DNA of 64,000 bases from Verrucomicrobiota bacterium (GTDB taxonomy: Bacteria; Verrucomicrobiota; Verrucomicrobiia; Opitutales; Opitutaceae). Shown here piece by piece: positions 1 through 9,103 of this stretch. Both the position numbers and the translations under genes were made by a program. Below the pieces are notes generated by a model. It was not told where the DNA came from and made no database searches. It worked only from the letters and a program-made list of their open reading frames with translations. Location of the stretch: contig JANYJB010000065.1 of NCBI GenBank assembly GCA_025361935.1, positions 30,278-94,277 on the forward strand. Direction: 5' to 3'. Within the stretch, counting starts at the first letter, position 1. Each line of letters begins with the position of its first letter.

Positions 1-143
1 TCGAGGCGCTGCAACTTATGGCGGTCGGCTCCAAGTGGAAGCTCTTCATCCCTGCCGAACTCGGCTACGGCAACCGCGCGCAGGGAGCGATTCCCGCCGG
101 CTCCGTGCTGATCTTCGAGGTCGAACTGATCGGCATCGAGTAA
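1..143 (+). CDS. FKBP-type peptidyl-prolyl cis-trans isomerase, C-terminal fragment
   Basis: The window opens inside a gene; codons from base 3 to a TAA at 141-143 give the last 46 residues. They contain the FKBP signatures [23 protein letters not shown] and the closing F-E-V-E-L. FKBP enzymes catalyse proline cis-trans isomerisation during protein folding. The N-terminus, any signal peptide and the start lie outside the window, so the cellular location is unknown. Confidence 0.9.
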   Translation, partial: EALQLMAVGSKWKLFIPAELGYGNRAQGAIPAGSVLIFEVELIGIE

Positions 144-175
144 GGCCTCAGATTGAGGAGGCGATCTACTAAACA

Positions 176-213
176 ACTACTAATTTAAGTTAAATTAGTA
201 ATAAATTAGTAGT
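176..213. promoter_or_regulatory. AT-rich palindromic operator-like site before the Fic gene
   Basis: A 12-bp inverted repeat, ACTACTAATTTA at 176-187 and TAAATTAGTAGT at 202-213, has a third copy of TAAATTAGT at 191-199. It ends 3 bases before the Fic start codon, in a tract far more AT-rich than its surroundings. The Fic protein has a C-terminal winged-helix-like region, so autoregulation at this site is a reasonable inference. No promoter hexamers stand out. Confidence 0.5.
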
Positions 214-216
214 TTT

Positions 217-1614
217 ATGAAAATCCCGCAGTCCCCCAAGTCCTTCTTAGAGTTATTTAATATTATTGGAGTAGAGCGTTTTCAGACGATTATTTCGCGC
301 TCATCGGAAATTGGACTGAAAGGTGATTATTTACATTGGAACGATCTCCGGCGGCGTCCGGCTCCAGAAGATATTACTCATGACGAGTGGTGGCTTTTGA
401 TCAAGATGGCGCGCGAGGCCAAGCTGCGTGCCATACCGCTCAAGGATAAAATCGGGCAGCCGTTTAAATATGCGCTGCCGGATCGGCTGTTGGAGCAGTT
501 GCACACTATTGATCGCGGTTTGGGTTCGGCCTGGAACTTGCCTGAGGCGGTAACCAATCCCGCGACTCGCAACGAATACGTCGTCAGTTCGCTGATTCAG
601 GAATCAATCACTTCAAGCCAGCTTGAAGGTGCGGTGACCACGCGCGAAGTGGCCAAGGAAATGTTGCGAAGCGGTCGGCCACCACTCGACACGAGCGAGC
701 GCATGATTCTGAACAATTATCGGACCATGCAACGCATCATGGATCTGCGCGACCAACCGCTAAGTCCTGAACTGCTGTTTGAACTCCACCTCCGGGTAAC
801 CGAAAACACCTTGGAGAAACCGGATGCGGCCGGACGTTTTCGAAGGGCCGATGAGATCATCCGTGTCATGGATTTGGAGGGCCCGGTGTATCACGAACCG
901 CCGGCGGCCGCCGAGTTGCCGGAGCGACTTGCAGCCATGTGCGCCTTCGCTAATGGCAACACGCCCGACTTCTTCATCCATCCCGTCATCCGGGCCATCA
1001 TCCTTCATTTCTGGCTGGCCTACGATCATCCGTTTGTGGATGGCAACGGGCGCACGGCGCGGGCGCTTTTCTACTGGGCGATGCTGCACCGGGGATTTCG
1101 CCTGTTTGAGTTCATCTCGATCTCCCAGATTTTGCTGAAGGCGCCTTCGCAATACGCGCTGAGCTTTCTGCATACCGAGACTGACGGCAACGATCTCACT
1201 TATTTCATCGTGCATCAGGCGGAGGTTATTCAGCGCGCCGTTGGGGCACTTCATGACTACGTCGATCAAAAGACGGCCAGCCTCAAAGCCGTCGAAAAAT
1301 ACCTGCGCGGGTTGTCCGATCTCAATCACCGCCAGCAATCCTTGCTGGCGCACGCGCTCCGGCATCCCGACACACGCTACACCATCGAAGGCCACAAGAG
1401 CAGTAACGGCGTAGCTTATCAGACCGCGCGCACCGATCTCTTAGATTTGGCCGAGAGGGGGCTGCTTGTCACGAGTAAGACCGGGAAGGCATTGGTCTTT
1501 CGCACCGTATCGGATTTGCAGGAAAAATTGTCCGGCTTGGCCACCTTGCCTGTTCAACTGGGCGAAGATACCGCGACTCTTCCCCTTGGACTGAAGGTAA
1601 CGTCCAAAGGATAA
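217..1614 (+). CDS. Fic family protein with N-terminal inhibitory motif and C-terminal winged helix
   Basis: The 465-residue product has the Fic active-site motif HPFxDGNGRxxR at residues 271-282; this core binds ATP and supports AMPylation of target proteins. Residues 133-138 (SSQLEG) match the inhibitory helix motif (S/T)xxxE(G/N), placed before the Fic core as in class II, self-inhibited Fic proteins. The final 100 residues, with T-A-R-T-D-L-L-D-L-A-E-R-G-L-L, resemble the winged-helix domain of large Fic proteins. The gene is a single unit with an AT-rich palindrome directly before its ATG and ends one base before the convergent rapA stop. The target is not predictable. The first 150 bases are AT-richer than the rest, which may mean recent acquisition. 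Confidence 0.9.
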   Translation: MKIPQSPKSFLELFNIIGVERFQTIISRSSEIGLKGDYLHWNDLRRRPAPEDITHDEWWLLIKMAREAKLRAIPLKDKIGQPFKYALPDRLLEQLHTIDRGLGSAWNLPEAVTNPATRNEYVVSSLIQESITSSQLEGAVTTREVAKEMLRSGRPPLDTSERMILNNYRTMQRIMDLRDQPLSPELLFELHLRVTENTLEKPDAAGRFRRADEIIRVMDLEGPVYHEPPAAAELPERLAAMCAFANGNTPDFFIHPVIRAIILHFWLAYDHPFVDGNGRTARALFYWAMLHRGFRLFEFISISQILLKAPSQYALSFLHTETDGNDLTYFIVHQAEVIQRAVGALHDYVDQKTASLKAVEKYLRGLSDLNHRQQSLLAHALRHPDTRYTIEGHKSSNGVAYQTARTDLLDLAERGLLVTSKTGKALVFRTVSDLQEKLSGLATLPVQLGEDTATLPLGLKVTSKG

Positions 1615-1615
1615 T

Positions 1616-4471
1616 TCAATCCAAGCTCACTCCCTCGACGATCAGGCGCAGGCTGTCGAGGCGGAGGCGGGCGGTTTCGATGGCGGTGCGGACTTGGAGG
1701 ACCTGTTTTTTCGCGAGGTCGATCTCCTCGGGGCGCACGTTGTCGTTCAACTTGCCGAGATCAACGAGGCGCTGGAGATCGGCGGTGAGCACGGCGGCGG
1801 CGCGTTCGCGGGCGGTTTTTTTCAAGGTCAACGTGTGCGCGGTCGCCCGCTCCGTGGCGGCTTCGACGAGGTTTTTAAGCAACGTGCCGTTGAAGCCCGG
1901 TCGTTCGAGGAAGCGCGGGAGCGGGGCGTCTTCCACGTCGTCCGTCAGGCGGGAATAGTTGGTGTCGTCGGTCAGTTCCTGGCCGTGGATGTCCACCAGC
2001 ACGCGGATCGGCGTGGGCGCGAGGAACTGGTCCACGTGCCACTTCGCGTCGGCGACGGTTTCGAGGACGAAGACGGCTTCGAGGAGGAGGTTGGGTTTGT
2101 CGGCTTCGAGCACGCAAAACGACGTGGTGCCGGCGGGCGAATCGACGAGCAGATCAATGCTGTCCTGCACGAGAGGATGGTCGGCGGAGAGAAACGAAAT
2201 GTCTTCGCGGGCGATGGCGCGTTTGCGGTCGTAGGTCGCCAGCATCCCGTCGTGCGGGATCGAGGGAAAGCCCTCGACGTAGGCGTGGGCGGAGTCGAGG
2301 TTCACATCGCCGTCCTCGTGCTCGCTGACGCGCACGCCGAAGTGATCGAGGATGTCGGTGAGGATTTTTTTGGGAAGCGGATCGGCGTCGGCGGCGCGCA
2401 CGCGGGCGATGACGGCTTGCGCGACCTCGGGGTTGAAGGAGTTGAGTTCGAGCAGGCGGTCGCGGCCTTTTTTCATTTTCTGGTTCAGAGCTTCGCGGAA
2501 GGTTTCGGTTTCGGCAATGAACGCGTCGAGTTGCTTGCGCGCGCCTTTCTTGAGTTTGCCTTCGCCGTAGGCGGTGGCGAGTTCGAGCAGGCGCAGGCGG
2601 AAGGCGTCGGCATAATCGTTGCCGCCGTGGAGCGGAGCCTCGAAGGCGTCGAGTCCGCGGTGATACCACTCGGCGACGGCTTCGTCGGCGCCGCCGGCGA
2701 GGACGGGCACGTGGATGCGGATGGTCTCCGTCTGCCCGATGCGGTCGAGGCGACCGATGCGTTGTTCGACGAGACCGGGATTAAGCGGCAGGTCGATGAG
2801 CACGAGGTGGTGGGCGAACTGGAAGTTGCGGCCCTCGCTGCCGATCTCGGAGCAGAGGAGCAACTGCGCGCCCGCAGGCTCGGCAAACCAAGCGGCCTGG
2901 CGGTCGCGCTGCACGAGCGGCAGTCCCTCGTGGAAGAGGCCGATGTTGAGGTTGAGCTTTTCTTTGATGGCGGCCTCGAGGGCGAGGACCTTGCGCTCGG
3001 AGCGGCAGATGAGGAGCACCTTGGCGGGCGCGGTTTTTTTCAGGAAGCCGACGAGCCAGTCGAGGCGCGGATCGTCTTTGAAGGAAAAACGCAGGGTGGC
3101 GATGTCGCCGGTTTCTTCGGCGGTGAGCTCGCGGGCGACGCGGACGAGCAGCGTCGGCGAGACGTCGGGAATCGTGACGGGGCAATACTGGCGCTTCGGA
3201 AAGCCGGTCATGACGGCGCGGGTGTTGCGAAACACGACGCGGCCGGTGCCGTGCTGGTCGAGCAGCGTGCGCAGGAGGGCGTCGCGCGCGCCGGCCTTGC
3301 CCGCATCGAGCGCGGCGAGGCGTGTGGCGAGCGTCTCGGGATCGCGGTCGAATATCTTGCGCAAGGTGGCGTGGTCTTTGGGCGCGAGGGGTTTGGCTTC
3401 GGTTATTTTTTCGGCGATCGCGGCGACAGTGCCGAACTGGTCGGCCTCGTTGATGAACGTCTGATAATCGTCGTAGCGATGCGGATCGAGGAGGCGGAGG
3501 CGCGCGAAGTGCCCGGCGAGACCGAGCTGCGTGGGCGTGGCGGTGAGGAGGAACAGACCGGGCGACTTGCGAGCGAGCTGTTCGACGAACTGGTATTCGG
3601 GAGTGGCGGCCTCGGGCGTCCAGCCGAGGTGATGGGCCTCGTCCACGATGACGATGTCCCAGCCGGCCTCGACGATCTGCGCACGGCGATTGGCCAGCGA
3701 ACCGAGGAAGGTGTAACTGGCGAGACCGAGCTGGCTGGAGAGAAACGGATTTTTACCCGGCTCGCTGCCTTCGACATCGGCGCAGCGGGGTTCGTCAAAA
3801 ATTGTGAACCACAAGTTGAAACGGCGAAGCAGCTCGACGAACCACTGGTGAACGAGCGACTCGGGCACGAGGATGAGCGCGCGCTTGGCGCGGCCGGTGG
3901 CGAGGAGGCGCTGAAGGATGAGACAGGCCTCGATGGTTTTGCCCAGGCCGACCTCGTCAGCGAGAAGCACGCGGGGAATCTGGCGGCTGGAAACTTCGTT
4001 GAGGATGTAGAACTGGTGCGGGATGAGATCGATGCGCCCGCCAAGAAAGCCGCGCACGTCGGACTGGCGAAAGCGGTTGCGGGCCTGAAGCGCGCGGAGG
4101 CGCAGATCGAAAACCTCGGTCGGATCGGCCTGCCCGGCCATGAGACGCTCGGCGGGCGAACTGACGCTGGTGAGATCGGAGATGGCGTCCTCGCGCACGC
4201 GTTGGCCCTCGGGGCCGACGTAGGTGAGGATGCCCTTGTCTTCCTCGACGGACGCGACGGTGAACTTATCACCGGTGCGCGCGGCGACGGTTTCACCGGC
4301 GGCGAACTGCACGCGCTTCAGAACGGGCGTGCCGCGGGCGTAGATGCGTTTCTCGCGCGTGGCGGGGAACTCGATCGTGATGCGGGTGCGGTCAAGCTCC
4401 ACGACCAGGCCGAGGCCCAGCTCGGGTTCGCGTTCGCTCAGGCAACGTTGTCCGACAAAACCAAGAGACAT
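1616..4471 (-). CDS. rapA: RNA polymerase-associated SNF2-type ATPase RapA (HepA)
   Basis: The 951 residues are close to the usual RapA length of about 970. An N-terminal Tudor-like region (about 1-105) precedes a SNF2 helicase core with the Walker A segment DEVGLGKT at 172-179 and the DEAH box at 277-280. The second helicase lobe contains S-E-G-R-N-F-Q-F-A-H-H and the arginine-finger motif Q-R-I-G-R-L-D-R-I-G-Q. RapA recycles RNA polymerase stalled after transcription. The gene stands alone, convergent with the Fic gene and divergent from panB. The start gives M-S-L-G-F-V-G-Q-R-C. A 928-codon open frame on the other strand is a GC-driven shadow. Confidence 0.94.
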   Translation of the reverse strand: MSLGFVGQRCLSEREPELGLGLVVELDRTRITIEFPATREKRIYARGTPVLKRVQFAAGETVAARTGDKFTVASVEEDKGILTYVGPEGQRVREDAISDLTSVSSPAERLMAGQADPTEVFDLRLRALQARNRFRQSDVRGFLGGRIDLIPHQFYILNEVSSRQIPRVLLADEVGLGKTIEACLILQRLLATGRAKRALILVPESLVHQWFVELLRRFNLWFTIFDEPRCADVEGSEPGKNPFLSSQLGLASYTFLGSLANRRAQIVEAGWDIVIVDEAHHLGWTPEAATPEYQFVEQLARKSPGLFLLTATPTQLGLAGHFARLRLLDPHRYDDYQTFINEADQFGTVAAIAEKITEAKPLAPKDHATLRKIFDRDPETLATRLAALDAGKAGARDALLRTLLDQHGTGRVVFRNTRAVMTGFPKRQYCPVTIPDVSPTLLVRVARELTAEETGDIATLRFSFKDDPRLDWLVGFLKKTAPAKVLLICRSERKVLALEAAIKEKLNLNIGLFHEGLPLVQRDRQAAWFAEPAGAQLLLCSEIGSEGRNFQFAHHLVLIDLPLNPGLVEQRIGRLDRIGQTETIRIHVPVLAGGADEAVAEWYHRGLDAFEAPLHGGNDYADAFRLRLLELATAYGEGKLKKGARKQLDAFIAETETFREALNQKMKKGRDRLLELNSFNPEVAQAVIARVRAADADPLPKKILTDILDHFGVRVSEHEDGDVNLDSAHAYVEGFPSIPHDGMLATYDRKRAIAREDISFLSADHPLVQDSIDLLVDSPAGTTSFCVLEADKPNLLLEAVFVLETVADAKWHVDQFLAPTPIRVLVDIHGQELTDDTNYSRLTDDVEDAPLPRFLERPGFNGTLLKNLVEAATERATAHTLTLKKTARERAAAVLTADLQRLVDLGKLNDNVRPEEIDLAKKQVLQVRTAIETARLRLDSLRLIVEGVSLD

Positions 4472-4591
4472 AGCAAATGATGAAACCCGTCCGTGCGCGG
4501 TATTTCAAACGCGTTCTGCGCATTCGCCGAAAAGCCCAGATGGACGCCCCGCAACTTGGGGTGGCGTTTCCCGTGCAAATCTGCGAGATTC

Positions 4592-5389
4592 ATGACCTGC
4601 ATGAAGTCCGTCCTCGATTTCAAGGCCCGCAAAGGCGGAGCCACGATCAGCATGGTTTCCGCCTACACGCACTGGGAGGCGCGCTTCCTCGCGACCTCGC
4701 CCGTGGACTGCGTGCTCGTGGGCGACAGCCTCGCCGTCGTGCTTGATGGCGAGCCAACCACCTTCGCCGCCACGCCCGAGATCATGGCACGCCACACCGC
4801 CGCCGTCGCCCGCGGACTGGGCGGACATAAGCTCTTGGTCGCTGATTTCCCTTTCCTCGCCGCGCGCAAAGGCATCGCCGCTGCCGTTGATTGCGCCGCC
4901 GCCCTGATGCGTGCCGGCGCCAACGCCGTGAAAATCGAAGGCATCGACGGCCATGCCGACGTCATCGCCCATCTCGTGCAATCCGGCGTGCCCGTCATGG
5001 GACACCTCGGCCTCACCCCGCAGTCCGTCCACGCCGTCGGCGGTTACAAGGTTCAAGGCCGCTCCGACGCCGACGCCGCCTCGCTCATCCGCCAGGCCCG
5101 CGCCGTAGAAACCGCCGGAGCTTTCGGACTCGTCCTGGAATGCGTGCCGTCCGCGCTCGCCCGCGAAATCACCTCGGCGCTCTCGATTCCCGTCATCGGC
5201 ATCGGCGCCGGTCCGCACACCGACGGTCAGGTTCTGGTGTTTCACGATCTCCTCGGCCTCAATCCCGGCTTCAACGCGAAGTTTGTGCGCGCGTTCGCCG
5301 ACGGGAATAAAACCGTGGGCGACGGACTCGCATCTTTCGCCGCCGCCGTCGCCAACGGCAGCTTCCCCTCCAAAAAAGAAAGCTACTGA
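4592..5389 (+). CDS. panB: 3-methyl-2-oxobutanoate hydroxymethyltransferase
   Basis: PanB adds a hydroxymethyl group from methylene-tetrahydrofolate to alpha-ketoisovalerate, the first committed step to pantothenate. Family signatures are V-L-V-G-D-S-L, the A-V-K-I-E-G segment, the V-M-G-H-L-G-L-T-P-Q loop and I-P-V-I-G-I-G-A-G. The open frame extends back to 4493, but homology begins at M-K-S-V-L-D-F-K, so the start is ATG 4592 or ATG 4601; 4592 gives 265 residues, the normal size. The gene heads a compact CoA-precursor cluster (panB, coaC, coaB, panD); panC is not in the window. Confidence 0.93.
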   Translation: MTCMKSVLDFKARKGGATISMVSAYTHWEARFLATSPVDCVLVGDSLAVVLDGEPTTFAATPEIMARHTAAVARGLGGHKLLVADFPFLAARKGIAAAVDCAAALMRAGANAVKIEGIDGHADVIAHLVQSGVPVMGHLGLTPQSVHAVGGYKVQGRSDADAASLIRQARAVETAGAFGLVLECVPSALAREITSALSIPVIGIGAGPHTDGQVLVFHDLLGLNPGFNAKFVRAFADGNKTVGDGLASFAAAVANGSFPSKKESY

Positions 5390-5397
5390 ACCGCGCC

Positions 5398-5964
5398 ATG
5401 CCCACCGCCACCCGCAAGCCCCGCCTCCTCTTTCTCCTCAGCGGCTCCATCGCCTGCTACAAGGCCTGCTTCGCCATCTCCAAACTCGTGCAGGCCGGCA
5501 TCGAAGTGCGCACCGTGGCGACACCTTCCGCGCTCCAGTTCATCGGCAAAGCCACGCTAGAAGGCCTCACCGGCCAGCCCGTCGCCAGCGACCTGTGGGA
5601 ATCCGGCAAGGCGATGGATCACATCAACCTCGCCCGCTGGGCCGACCTCGCGCTCGTCGCCCCCGCTACCGCCAACATGCTCAACCGCCTTTCCGCCGGT
5701 CTGGCCGACGACTTGGTCGGCAGCCTCTTCCTCGCCTGGGAAATCCAGAAGAAACCCTGGTGGGTCGCCCCCGCGATGAACGTCGCGATGTTCAACCACC
5801 CGCTCACGCAAGCCTCGCTGCAAAAACTCTCCGGCCTAGGCGTGCGCGTGCTCCCCACCGGCGAAGGTGCCCTCGCGTGCGGCGAGGAAGGCGCGGGTCG
5901 CCTGCTCGAACCCGAGCAGCTCGTGATGCATGTTCTGGCCGAGCTGGGCCCGAAGATCGCGTGA
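5398..5964 (+). CDS. coaC: Phosphopantothenoylcysteine decarboxylase (CoaC half of CoaBC)
   Basis: The 188-residue flavoprotein matches the N-terminal half of CoaBC, which decarboxylates 4'-phosphopantothenoylcysteine using FMN. Visible motifs are the N-terminal S-G-S-I-A-C-Y-K-A, the A-P-A-T-A-N segment and the P-A-M-N motif that carries the catalytic Asn. It begins 8 bases after the panB stop. In most bacteria CoaC and CoaB are fused; here a stop codon, a palindromic repeat and about 110 bases separate this gene from coaB. Confidence 0.9.
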   Translation: MPTATRKPRLLFLLSGSIACYKACFAISKLVQAGIEVRTVATPSALQFIGKATLEGLTGQPVASDLWESGKAMDHINLARWADLALVAPATANMLNRLSAGLADDLVGSLFLAWEIQKKPWWVAPAMNVAMFNHPLTQASLQKLSGLGVRVLPTGEGALACGEEGAGRLLEPEQLVMHVLAELGPKIA

Positions 5965-5967
5965 ACA

Positions 5968-6056
5968 TTTCTTTCTCTTTCCTCTTTATCTTAATCTTTC
6001 TCTCGCGTTGCCGGATTTCCTGACGAAAGAGAACGATTAAGAGAAAGAAGAAAGAG
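5968..6056. repeat. R1 palindromic repeat, copy a
   Basis: Pyrimidine-rich left arm (5969-6004, core TCTTAATCTTTCTCT) and purine-rich right arm (6024-6056, core AGAGAACGATTAAGAGAAAG) form a long imperfect inverted repeat around a loop of about 20 bases. It separates coaC from coaB. The same arms recur at 10.3/10.7, 22.5, 23.6 and 39.0 kb. Confidence 0.85.
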
Positions 6057-6073
6057 CCGAGCCTTCCACTTCG

Positions 6074-6748
6074 ATGCGCATCCTCATCACTTCCGGCGCG
6101 ACCCGCGAATACCTCGACGACGTCCGCTTCCTCACCAACGTCAGCACCGGCGGCACCGGCGCAAAACTCGCCGACGCCCTCGCCGCCCGCGGACACACCG
6201 TCACCCTTCTGCGCGGCGAAGGCGCTGTCCTCCCGCAAACCCTGCCCGCCTCCGCCGTGCAGGTGTTTTCCTCCACGGAAAATCTCCAGTCCCACCTCAA
6301 GCGCCTCCTCGGCCCCGGCGAATTCGACGCCGTGCTCCAATGCGCCGCCGTCTCCGACTACCGCCCCGCCGAAGTCCGCGCAGGCAAGATGACCTCCTAC
6401 GCGCCCGAGCTCACGCTGCGTCTCGTGCCCACGCCGAAGCTCCTCCCCGAACTCAAATCCTACGCTCCCGCCGCCCGCCGCCCGCTCGTCATCGGCTTCA
6501 AGCTCACCTCCGGGGCCGACGCCGAGGTCCGCCTGCTCGCCGTCTCCAAACTCTTCGCCGCCGACACCGTGGACGCCGCGATCCACAACGACATGGCCGA
6601 CCTCGCCGCGGGCGACGCCCGCCCCTTCCTCGCCTACCGCTCCGTTCACCAACCGCCCGTCGAACTCGCCGGCCTGCCCGCGCTCGTGGACTGGCTGCAC
6701 GCGCTGCTTTCAACAAGCGGGCTTGCGCCGACGGCGTCGAAGCATTGA
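6074..6748 (+). CDS. coaB: Phosphopantothenate-cysteine ligase (CoaB half of CoaBC)
   Basis: The 224 residues match the C-terminal half of CoaBC, which joins 4'-phosphopantothenate to cysteine using a nucleotide triphosphate. The start M-R-I-L-I-T-S-G-A-T-R-E-Y-L-D-D-V-R-F is the usual nucleotide-binding opening; N-V-S-T-G-G-T-G and the A-A-V-S-D-Y-R segment are also typical. As a free-standing ORF it contrasts with the common coaBC fusion. It follows the R1 repeat and precedes panD by 18 bases. Confidence 0.9.
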   Translation: MRILITSGATREYLDDVRFLTNVSTGGTGAKLADALAARGHTVTLLRGEGAVLPQTLPASAVQVFSSTENLQSHLKRLLGPGEFDAVLQCAAVSDYRPAEVRAGKMTSYAPELTLRLVPTPKLLPELKSYAPAARRPLVIGFKLTSGADAEVRLLAVSKLFAADTVDAAIHNDMADLAAGDARPFLAYRSVHQPPVELAGLPALVDWLHALLSTSGLAPTASKH

Positions 6749-6766
6749 ACATCCGCCCTCACGCCC

Positions 6767-7138
6767 GTGTATCGCACCTTTCTTAAAACCAAGCTTCACC
6801 GCGCAACCATCACTGCGGCCGATCCCGATTACGAGGGCTCGGTCACGATCGACCGCGAACTCTGCCGAGCCGCCGGCCTGCTGGAGTTTGAACAGGTGGA
6901 TGTCCTCGACATCACCAACGGCGCGCGCTTCACGACCTACGTGATCTACGGCGCCGCCGGCGAGATTCAGGTCAACGGCGCCGCCGCCCGCCTGGTGACG
7001 CCCGGCGACCTCGCCATCATCATCGCCTACTGCCGCCTGCCCGAGGACAAGATCGCTGGCCACGCGCCCCGCGTCGTCCTGCTCGGACCGGGCAACAAAA
7101 TCACCGGCACGCAGGAGCACCCGATCCACGCTCCGTAA
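6767..7138 (+). CDS. panD: Aspartate 1-decarboxylase proenzyme
   Basis: PanD makes beta-alanine from aspartate for pantothenate synthesis and uses a self-generated pyruvoyl group. The Gly24-Ser25 cleavage site is present in Y-E-G-S-V, and the K9 and Y58 positions expected in the active site are conserved in context. The start is a GTG; no upstream in-frame ATG exists. At 123 residues the length is normal. It closes the panB-coaC-coaB-panD cluster. Confidence 0.94.
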   Translation: MYRTFLKTKLHRATITAADPDYEGSVTIDRELCRAAGLLEFEQVDVLDITNGARFTTYVIYGAAGEIQVNGAAARLVTPGDLAIIIAYCRLPEDKIAGHAPRVVLLGPGNKITGTQEHPIHAP

Positions 7139-7263
7139 GCGTGGCTTCCACCGGAGCAAGCGCTCGCAAGGACGCGTTTGAGGTTGTGCCGGGTGCCACT
7201 TGATCCGATACGAAAGTCTCCCTAGACGCGCCCGCATTTCCGCAGGTTGCCCCCCCCCTTCCC

Positions 7264-8208
7264 ATGATTTCCGTAACCCTCTTCGGTTTGATCCTCGGCG
7301 TCGGATTCGCGGCGCTCCTCACGCTGCTTTTCGGCGTTTACACCATCGGCCCCACCGAACGCGGCGTGCTCACCACCTTCGGACGCGCCCCGCGCATCGC
7401 GGGCACCATCGCCGACGATCCTCAGCTCGGCGCATTGCTCAACCCCGAGGAAAAACCCCGCTACAGTTACCCGAATATTCGCGTCATCCCGCCCGGCGGA
7501 CCCTACTTCAAGTGGCCCTGGCAACGGCTCTACAAAGTGGACATGACCATCCAGACCGTGGACATCACCTGGGATCCGGATGTCAGCCAAGAATCCATCG
7601 AAGCCGTCACCAAGGACAACCTCACCGTCCAGATCTCCGGCCAGATCCGCTGGAAGCCCTGCGAGCGAAATCTTTACGCCTATCTCTTCGGCATCTCGCA
7701 ACCCGCCGCCCACGTCGTCGGTTACTTTATCTCGGTCCTGCGCGACCGCATCGCAACCTTCCACGGCGAAGCGGCGGAAGGCGCCGTCGAAGGCGTTTCC
7801 ATCAACGACCTCCGCCGCAATCTTTCCCTCATCAACAGCTTCATGGAGGATGCCTGCCGCAAGACCGCCGCGCGCTACGGTATCGACCTCGACGCCGCCC
7901 TCATCACCAACATCGACCCGCCTTCCGACGTGGACGAAGCCCTCGCCTCCATCAACACCACGCAAAACCAGGTCGCCGCCTCGATCAGCCAGGCCAAGGC
8001 CGACGCCGACCAAAAACTCAAGATGGCCGAGCAAGCCGTGCAGATCGCCGAAAACCGCGCCCAAGCCGAGGGTGCTCCCATCCTCGAACTCGGAAAGATT
8101 CTCGCCGCGATGCACGCCGAAGGAGGCAAGGCCGCGCTCGACAGCTACCTCCGCAACGCGAGCCTCCCGCTCCGCGAAAAAGCCGCCCAGACGATCCTCA
8201 AACTTTAA
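7264..8208 (+). CDS. SPFH/band-7 domain membrane protein (first of a pair)
   Basis: The 314-residue protein has one N-terminal membrane segment (about residues 5-25) followed by the SPFH signature region T-I-G-P-T-E-R-G-V-L-T-T-F-G-R and a long charged C-terminal helix rich in A, E and Q (about 225-275). SPFH proteins oligomerise at membranes and often act as scaffolds or protease regulators, as HflK/HflC do. A second SPFH gene follows 12 bases later, so the pair probably forms a hetero-oligomer. It is not close enough to HflK or HflC to name. Confidence 0.85.
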   Translation: MISVTLFGLILGVGFAALLTLLFGVYTIGPTERGVLTTFGRAPRIAGTIADDPQLGALLNPEEKPRYSYPNIRVIPPGGPYFKWPWQRLYKVDMTIQTVDITWDPDVSQESIEAVTKDNLTVQISGQIRWKPCERNLYAYLFGISQPAAHVVGYFISVLRDRIATFHGEAAEGAVEGVSINDLRRNLSLINSFMEDACRKTAARYGIDLDAALITNIDPPSDVDEALASINTTQNQVAASISQAKADADQKLKMAEQAVQIAENRAQAEGAPILELGKILAAMHAEGGKAALDSYLRNASLPLREKAAQTILKL

Positions 8209-8220
8209 CCCATCACCGTC

Positions 8221-9093
8221 ATGGATTTTTTCGTCTCCCTCGTCATCGGCGCCGCCGCCACCTTCTTCGCCACCGGCATCCTCATCGTCCTCGGGCGCAT
8301 CTTCCAACTCTGGCGCGTGCTGCCCGAGCGCACCGTGATCGTTTACACCTTCTTCGGCAAAGTCGTCGGCCAGGTGGACGAACCCGGCCTCTTTTTCCCC
8401 TTGGTTCACTTTGGCCCCAAGGCGCTGCTCTTCCCGCTTTTCGGCAAAGCCTACACCGTGAGCACCGTCATCCACCAAGCCTACCTGCGCAACCAACTCG
8501 TCAACTCCGAAGAAGGCGCGCCCATGGGCGTGGGCATCTGGTTCGAGATGTTCGTCCACGACCCCAAAGCCTACCTCTTTCAAAATTCCGACCCCATCGG
8601 CTCGCTCAAGGCCAACGTCGCCACCGCCGTCGTGAAGCAGCTCTCCAATCTCCGCCTCGAAGTCCTCCTTGAAAACCGCGACGCCCTCTCGCGCAAAGTC
8701 CGCGAAGAAGTCTCGCCCACTTCCTCGCAGTGGGGCTTCAGCCTAGGCTCGACCTACATCCGCAAGGTCGCCTTCCGCGACAAAGGCATGATTACCGAGA
8801 TCCAGCGCAAAGTCGTAAACCGCCTCCGCCAGGTAACCGCCGCCATGCGCCAAGCCGGCGAGAACGAGGTCGCCATCATTCACTCCGAAGCCGACCGTAA
8901 AGCATCCCAACGCCTCGGCCAGGCCCAAGCCGTGCGCCCCCAGGTGGTCGGCCGCGCCCTCGCCGAAATCCAACGCGTGCCCGAGGTCGCCGATGCGCTT
9001 TTCACCCTGCTCGACATTCAAGCGACCTTGAAAAGCCCCGGCAAAATCATCCTGGCCTCCGGTGAATCAACCGGCCTGCTGCTGAACAGCTAA
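8221..9093 (+). CDS. SPFH/band-7 domain membrane protein (second of a pair)
   Basis: The 290 residues start with a hydrophobic segment (about 4-28) and continue with an SPFH domain (V-L-P-E-R-T-V-I-V-Y-T-F-F-G-K) and a helical tail. Spacing of 12 bases after the preceding SPFH gene indicates one transcript and probably one complex, as for HflK/HflC or stomatin pairs. No adjacent protease gene (NfeD- or FtsH-like) is present. It ends 10 bases before the convergent gmk stop. Confidence 0.83.
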   Translation: MDFFVSLVIGAAATFFATGILIVLGRIFQLWRVLPERTVIVYTFFGKVVGQVDEPGLFFPLVHFGPKALLFPLFGKAYTVSTVIHQAYLRNQLVNSEEGAPMGVGIWFEMFVHDPKAYLFQNSDPIGSLKANVATAVVKQLSNLRLEVLLENRDALSRKVREEVSPTSSQWGFSLGSTYIRKVAFRDKGMITEIQRKVVNRLRQVTAAMRQAGENEVAIIHSEADRKASQRLGQAQAVRPQVVGRALAEIQRVPEVADALFTLLDIQATLKSPGKIILASGESTGLLLNS

Positions 9094-9103
9094 GGCGTCG
9101 GCA

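Noticed and set aside
1694-4480. 928-codon open frame on the plus strand opposite rapA
   Set aside because: It mirrors rapA in the GC-rich third-position pattern, is full of E-G/V-G dipeptides and has no domain; it is an antisense shadow.
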